NCBI GenBank assembly: GCA_009701105.1
Contig: WLKU01000042.1
Span: 1-10,057 of the forward strand
Direction of reading: 5' to 3'
DNA: 10,057 nucleotides
Source: Actinomycetota bacterium
GTDB lineage: Bacteria; Actinomycetota; Acidimicrobiia; Acidimicrobiales; Ilumatobacteraceae
The notes under the pieces were generated by a model. That model did not search any database. It worked only from the letters and a program-made list of their open reading frames with translations, and was not told where the DNA came from. Made by a program: the position numbers and the translations under genes. Shown here one piece after another: positions 7,213-10,057 of the stretch (positions are counted from its first letter, which is position 1; each line of letters opens with the position of its first letter).

Positions 7213-8976
7213 CTAGCTCGTCGCGCAGGCGCTTTTCACGTGTGCCGCAGCATCAGCAATTGCTACTTCACTCGCCAAGCCTGTCAAACGGTCTCGTACT
7301 TCGACAACGCCATTGGCTGTGCCTCTGCCAACGACAACAATGATTGGATTGCCGATCAATTCGGCATCTTTAAATTTGACGCCAGGTGAAACTCCAACGC
7401 GATCATCAAGCAACACTCGTATTCCTTGGCTGTCAAGAGTCTGTGCGAGGTTATTCGCGGTGTCGGTGATGAGAGCGTCTTCTTTGCCGGCCATCACAAT
7501 GTGCACGTTAAATGGAGCAATGGCATGCGGCCAACGCAGACCAATGTCGTCACATGTTGCTTCGGCTATTGCGGCAACTGCGCGCGAGACACCAATGCCG
7601 TAGGAGCCCATCGTTACGGTTTGAGCCTTGCCATTTTTGTCGAGCACGCTCAAGCCCAGAACTTCTGCATATTTTCGACCGAGTTGAAACACGTGGCCAA
7701 TCTCGATACCTCGCTTGATGATCAGAGCAGAAGCACACGATGGACATGTATCGTCGTCGCGCACTTCGGCAACGTCGATTACTCCGTCTGCTGTGAAGTC
7801 CCGGCCATGCACAAGATGCGCAACGTGTTTGCCTGCGGCGTTTGCTCCAGTAATCCACTCGCTGCCATCGGCAATACGTGGGTCGAGCAAATAGCGCACG
7901 CCCGTGGAATGTGCAAGACCTAAGGCATTTGGTCCGATGTAGCCCTTGACGAGTTTTGGATTTGCTGCAAAGTGTGTGTCATCAAACGGCACCACTTCGG
8001 CTGGTGATACTTGTGCTTCAAGACGTTTCATGTCCACTTCACGGTCACCCGGCACGCCGATGGCGAGTGCTTCAATGCGTCCGTCGGGGTGGCGCAAATT
8101 GACAACAACGTTTTTAAGTGTGTCTGCTGCAGTCCACTGTCGATCTGCTCGTTGCAAGTCTGCGCGCGAATTGAATAAATCAACCAACGTCTGAATTGTT
8201 GGTGTAGCTGGGGTGTCAAAAACTTGTGCTGCTGGCGTTGACTTCGAATCAATCGCAGTTGGCACACCAACTCGCACCGCTTCGGTGTTGGCTGAGTAAT
8301 CGCATTTGGTGCACTGCACAAATGTGTCTTCGCCAATCTCGCAAGGAAACAAAAACTCTTCGGACTTGGATCCGCCCATGGCGCCCGACATTGCCGACAC
8401 GATTGCAAATGGCAATCCGAGTCGTTCAAAAATGCGCACGTAAGCGTTGCGGTGAGCGTCGTAGCTACGTTGCAAGCCTTCATCGTCAATATCGAAACTG
8501 TACGAGTCCTTCATTGAAAACTCGCGTCCGCGCAACAGACCGCCACGTGGGCGCGCTTCATCTCGAAACTTGGTCTGAATCTGATACAGCGAGAGTGGCA
8601 AGTCTTTGTAACTCGAGTACAGGTCCTTTACGAGCAGCGTAAACATTTCTTCATGGGTTGGACCGAGCAAGAAGTCCACTTTGCGTCGGTCTTGCAAACG
8701 AAACAAATTGTCGCCGTAGTCTGTCCATCTGCCGGTCGCTTCATATGGCTCGCGTGGCAACATGGCTGGAAAATTGACTTCCTGAGCGCCAATGTTGTCC
8801 ATCTCTTGGCGAATGATCTCGGCGACATGTTGGTACACACGCCAGCCGAGTGGAAGCCATGTGTAACCGCCAGGTGCTGCGCGGCGAATGTATCCAGCCC
8901 GCACAAGAAGTCGGTGGCTTGGAACCTCGGCATCAACGGGGTTGTCGCGCAATGTGCGTACAAACAGGGTGGACAT
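7213..8976 (-). CDS. proS: Prolyl-tRNA synthetase, bacterial type with editing (INS) domain
   Basis: ProRS charges tRNA-Pro with proline and hydrolyses misacylated Ala-tRNA-Pro. From ATG 8976 the protein has 587 residues, normal for the bacterial form. Visible class II elements: motif 1 around [19 protein letters not shown] (26-44), GPTHEE at 105-110, motif 2 with FRDE (137-140) and [13 protein letters not shown], and motif 3 GIGVSRA at 460-466. The insertion editing domain lies at about 220-400 and keeps the TLK lysine (K288). CxxC pairs at 222/225 and 411/414 flank that domain and could bind zinc. A GTG at 8988 would add four residues (MINK); I prefer the ATG because family members begin close to the [12 protein letters not shown] segment, but neither start has a clear Shine-Dalgarno. 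It is transcribed divergently from rimP and leads the manA–hydrolase gene set. Confidence 0.96.
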   Translation of the reverse strand: MSTLFVRTLRDNPVDAEVPSHRLLVRAGYIRRAAPGGYTWLPLGWRVYQHVAEIIRQEMDNIGAQEVNFPAMLPREPYEATGRWTDYGDNLFRLQDRRKVDFLLGPTHEEMFTLLVKDLYSSYKDLPLSLYQIQTKFRDEARPRGGLLRGREFSMKDSYSFDIDDEGLQRSYDAHRNAYVRIFERLGLPFAIVSAMSGAMGGSKSEEFLFPCEIGEDTFVQCTKCDYSANTEAVRVGVPTAIDSKSTPAAQVFDTPATPTIQTLVDLFNSRADLQRADRQWTAADTLKNVVVNLRHPDGRIEALAIGVPGDREVDMKRLEAQVSPAEVVPFDDTHFAANPKLVKGYIGPNALGLAHSTGVRYLLDPRIADGSEWITGANAAGKHVAHLVHGRDFTADGVIDVAEVRDDDTCPSCASALIIKRGIEIGHVFQLGRKYAEVLGLSVLDKNGKAQTVTMGSYGIGVSRAVAAIAEATCDDIGLRWPHAIAPFNVHIVMAGKEDALITDTANNLAQTLDSQGIRVLLDDRVGVSPGVKFKDAELIGNPIIVVVGRGTANGVVEVRDRLTGLASEVAIADAAAHVKSACATS

Positions 8977-9091
8977 TTTGTTGATCACGCGCGGTTGCTT
9001 CGTTTCGTTAAGGGTGAGGTTTTTGGCTTACTGATAACTGAATTTACTCGGCTTCTATTGGTCTAAATGCCTTTGACCTGTTGAGCGAGCC

Positions 9092-9121
9092 GTGACGAAC
9101 CTTAGTTCGCGGGGATATAAT
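9092..9121 (+). promoter_or_regulatory. Housekeeping-sigma promoter for rimP–nusA
   Basis: A perfect -10 box TATAAT is at 9116-9121. An 18-bp spacer separates it from GTGACG at 9092-9097, which matches TTGACA at four of six positions. The expected transcription start is near 9127-9129, giving a leader of about 140 nt before the rimP ATG. The better-looking TTGACC at 9073-9078 is 37 nt from the -10 box, too far to pair with it. Confidence 0.7.
9096..9109. promoter_or_regulatory. CGAAC-N4-GTTCG palindrome in the promoter spacer (LexA-box-like)
   Basis: CGAAC-CTTA-GTTCG is a 14-bp inverted repeat lying between the -35 and -10 elements, where a bound repressor would block RNA polymerase. Its perfect half-sites and 4-bp spacing match the SOS box recognised by LexA in Bacillus and actinobacteria (CGAAC-N4-GTTCG/C). 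The central CTTA does not fit the usual RNRY preference, so binding could be weaker or by another factor. I found no second copy in the window. Confidence 0.4.
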
Positions 9122-9150
9122 GGTTGAGTCCTTTAAAGTTCGTCGAGCTG

Positions 9151-9178
9151 AAGGCGTGGGTCTCGACCCACGCCTTTT
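9151..9178 (+). terminator. Intrinsic terminator-like hairpin in the rimP leader (candidate attenuator)
   Basis: AAGGCGTGGGT (9151-9161) and ACCCACGCCTT (9166-9176) pair perfectly over 11 bp around a CTCG loop. The stem is followed by a T tract interrupted by one G (TTTTGTT, 9175-9181). It lies downstream of the predicted promoter and upstream of rimP, with no coding gene in front, so it is placed to stop transcripts before they reach rimP–nusA. Alternatively it is the 3' end of a short RNA of about 50 nt. Confidence 0.72.
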
Positions 9179-9189
9179 GTTCATTACAG

Positions 9190-9227
9190 GGCCTTGTTTT
9201 TGAGGTTTTAAACCCCCAAAACAAGCC
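9190..9227 (+). other. Second leader hairpin before rimP
   Basis: GGC (9190-9192) and TTGTTTT (9194-9200) pair with AAAACAA (9218-9224) and GCC (9225-9227), with one bulged C. Three further G-C pairs (9202, 9204, 9205 with 9216, 9214, 9213) close on a TTTTAAA loop. An AAAATTTT stretch follows at 9228-9235. It could be a second weak terminator, a pause site or an RNA protein-binding element just ahead of the ribosome binding site. Confidence 0.45.
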
Positions 9228-9249
9228 AAAATTTTGCCATAAGCACACA

Positions 9250-9258
9250 GGAAGGGAG
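9250..9258 (+). promoter_or_regulatory. Ribosome binding site that fixes the rimP start
   Basis: GGAAGGGAG is the strongest Shine-Dalgarno match in the window and ends 9 nt before the ATG at 9268. It decides in favour of that start over the longer open frame that begins at TTG 9124. Confidence 0.75.
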
Positions 9259-9267
9259 AAAAAGAAC

Positions 9268-9834
9268 ATGTCAGTAGCACGCGGAAGCACCAAGTCGAAC
9301 CCTGTCGTTGATCGTGTGTCTGCTCTCATTCTTCCGATCGTGACCGACCTTGGTCTTGAGTTGTACGACGTCGAATACCAGGGCGGAATCTTGCGCGTGG
9401 TTGTCGACACTCCAACCGGCGGTCCAGCTGGCGTCAACATGGAGTCGATCGCATTGATCACCCGCCTCATTTCGCGCGAGTTCGACCACAGCGATCCAGT
9501 TCCTGGTCATTACACACTTGAAGTGACAAGCCCTGGCCTCGAGCGTTCGCTTCGTGTGCCAAAACATTTCGCACGCGAAGTTGGCAAAGTTGTTGCTATT
9601 CGCTTGACCGCAGCCGTCAACGGTGTGCGTCGTGCGCAAGGTGTGTTGTTGTCAGCCGACGAAAACAACATCGTTGTTCGGCTGAATGACAAATCGACAA
9701 CAGAAATAACAGAGATGACGATTGGTTACGACATGATCGATCGCGCTCGCACAGTGTTCGAATGGGGCCCAACTCCAAAGTCGGGTGCAACAAAGGTGAA
9801 GACCAAGACGCAATCGGAGGTTAATGAATCATGA
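9268..9834 (+). CDS. rimP: Ribosome maturation factor RimP
   Basis: RimP binds the 30S subunit and helps its assembly. The 188-residue product has the N-terminal RimP domain with LGLELYDVEYQ at 28-38 and the diagnostic YTLEVTSPGLERSLRVPKHF at 82-101, then an SH3-like C-terminal half (about 103-165) and a short Lys/Thr-rich tail. Relatives range from about 150 to 190 residues, so the length is normal. The TGA overlaps the nusA ATG as ATGA, so translation of the two is probably coupled; rimP–nusA–infB is a widely conserved order. Expression is likely governed by the TATAAT promoter, the palindrome in its spacer and the leader hairpins upstream. Confidence 0.95.
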   Translation: MSVARGSTKSNPVVDRVSALILPIVTDLGLELYDVEYQGGILRVVVDTPTGGPAGVNMESIALITRLISREFDHSDPVPGHYTLEVTSPGLERSLRVPKHFAREVGKVVAIRLTAAVNGVRRAQGVLLSADENNIVVRLNDKSTTEITEMTIGYDMIDRARTVFEWGPTPKSGATKVKTKTQSEVNES

Positions 9835-10057
9835 GCAATCTCGATATGACAGAAGCAATCCGCATGTTGGCAGGGGATCGCGGCATTTCCGTGGATTCTC
9901 TTTTGCAGGTGCTCGTTGAAGCACTCGCGACCGCGTACAAAAAGCGTCAGGGAGCAGCCGAAGAGGTAATCGTTGGCATCAACCCAGAAAACATGGACAT
10001 CACATTCACCGCCTACGACGTGGATGATGACGGCAACTGGATCAACGAGCGCGACGA
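9831..10057 (+). CDS. nusA: Transcription termination/antitermination factor NusA, N-terminal part (3' end outside window)
   Basis: NusA binds RNA polymerase and modulates pausing, intrinsic termination and antitermination. Only 75 codons are present, and the frame is open to the window end. The product starts MSNLDMTEAIRMLAGDRGIS, then SLLQVLVEALATAYKKRQGAAEE, the typical N-terminal RNA-polymerase-binding helix region of actinobacterial NusA. GGAGG at 9816-9820 sits 10 nt upstream of the ATG inside the rimP end, so the start is well supported. S1 and KH domains would follow outside the window. Confidence 0.95.
   Translation, partial: MSNLDMTEAIRMLAGDRGISVDSLLQVLVEALATAYKKRQGAAEEVIVGINPENMDITFTAYDVDDDGNWINERD

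Larger units (their letters stand above)
9128..9267 (+). other. Structured 5' leader of the rimP–nusA transcript
   Basis: This is the stretch from the predicted transcription start to the rimP ATG. It holds a terminator-like hairpin at 9151-9178, a second long hairpin at 9190-9227 and a strong ribosome binding site at 9250-9258. An open frame continuous with rimP can be read from TTG 9124, but it overlaps the promoter and translates the hairpins, so I treat it as untranslated. The rest of the divergent region (8977-9091) shows no gene; it should carry the proS promoter, but I could not pick one out with confidence. Confidence 0.5.

Noticed and set aside
9073..9121. TTGACC at 9073-9078 as the -35 box of the TATAAT promoter
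   Set aside because: The spacing to the -10 is 37 nt, far from 16-19 nt.
9124..9267. N-terminal extension of rimP read from TTG 9124
   Set aside because: It starts within 3 nt of the -10 box, translates the terminator hairpins, resembles no RimP sequence, and the strong Shine-Dalgarno points to ATG 9268.

Overview
The window looks like a core chromosomal segment of a Gram-positive actinobacterium of moderate GC content. The order frr–cdsA–dxr–S2P protease–ispG, with proS and rimP–nusA close by, is the classic actinobacterial arrangement (the same genes lie in the same general order in mycobacteria). The moderate GC, the CdsA with a long disordered N-terminus and the secreted hydrolase with a Thr-rich tail suggest the Acidimicrobiia (Ilumatobacter or acIV-like aquatic lineages). 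That placement is inference and rests on no search.

Left block, + strand, 1-5461: the 3' part of frr (ribosome recycling factor), cdsA (CDP-diacylglycerol synthase), dxr (MEP-pathway reductoisomerase), a site-2 intramembrane metalloprotease (RseP/Rip1 type) and ispG (MEP-pathway 4Fe-4S enzyme). Spacing is 11 nt, 29 nt, a 4-nt ATGA overlap and 55 nt, so at least frr to the protease is probably one operon. It combines translation recycling, phospholipid precursor supply, isoprenoid precursor supply and envelope stress proteolysis.

Middle block, - strand, 8976-5472: proS (prolyl-tRNA synthetase), manA (mannose-6-phosphate isomerase) and a secreted SGNH/GDSL hydrolase. They are very tightly packed (2 nt, then a 4-nt TTGA overlap). 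The hydrolase end converges on the ispG end with only 10 nt between stop codons and no convincing terminator.

Right block, + strand, 9092-10057: after a divergent intergenic region comes rimP, overlapping nusA by ATGA; nusA runs off the window. This intergenic region is the most interesting part of the window. A perfect TATAAT -10 box is preceded by a CGAAC-N4-GTTCG palindrome in the spacer, which resembles the Gram-positive/actinobacterial LexA box. The roughly 140-nt leader holds a terminator-like hairpin (11-bp stem, interrupted T tract), then a second long hairpin, then a strong Shine-Dalgarno. The layout suggests transcription attenuation of rimP–nusA, possibly autogenous control by NusA.

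I found no CRISPR array, insertion sequence, phage gene, tRNA or rRNA. Most coding sequences are ordinary housekeeping genes with intact active sites.
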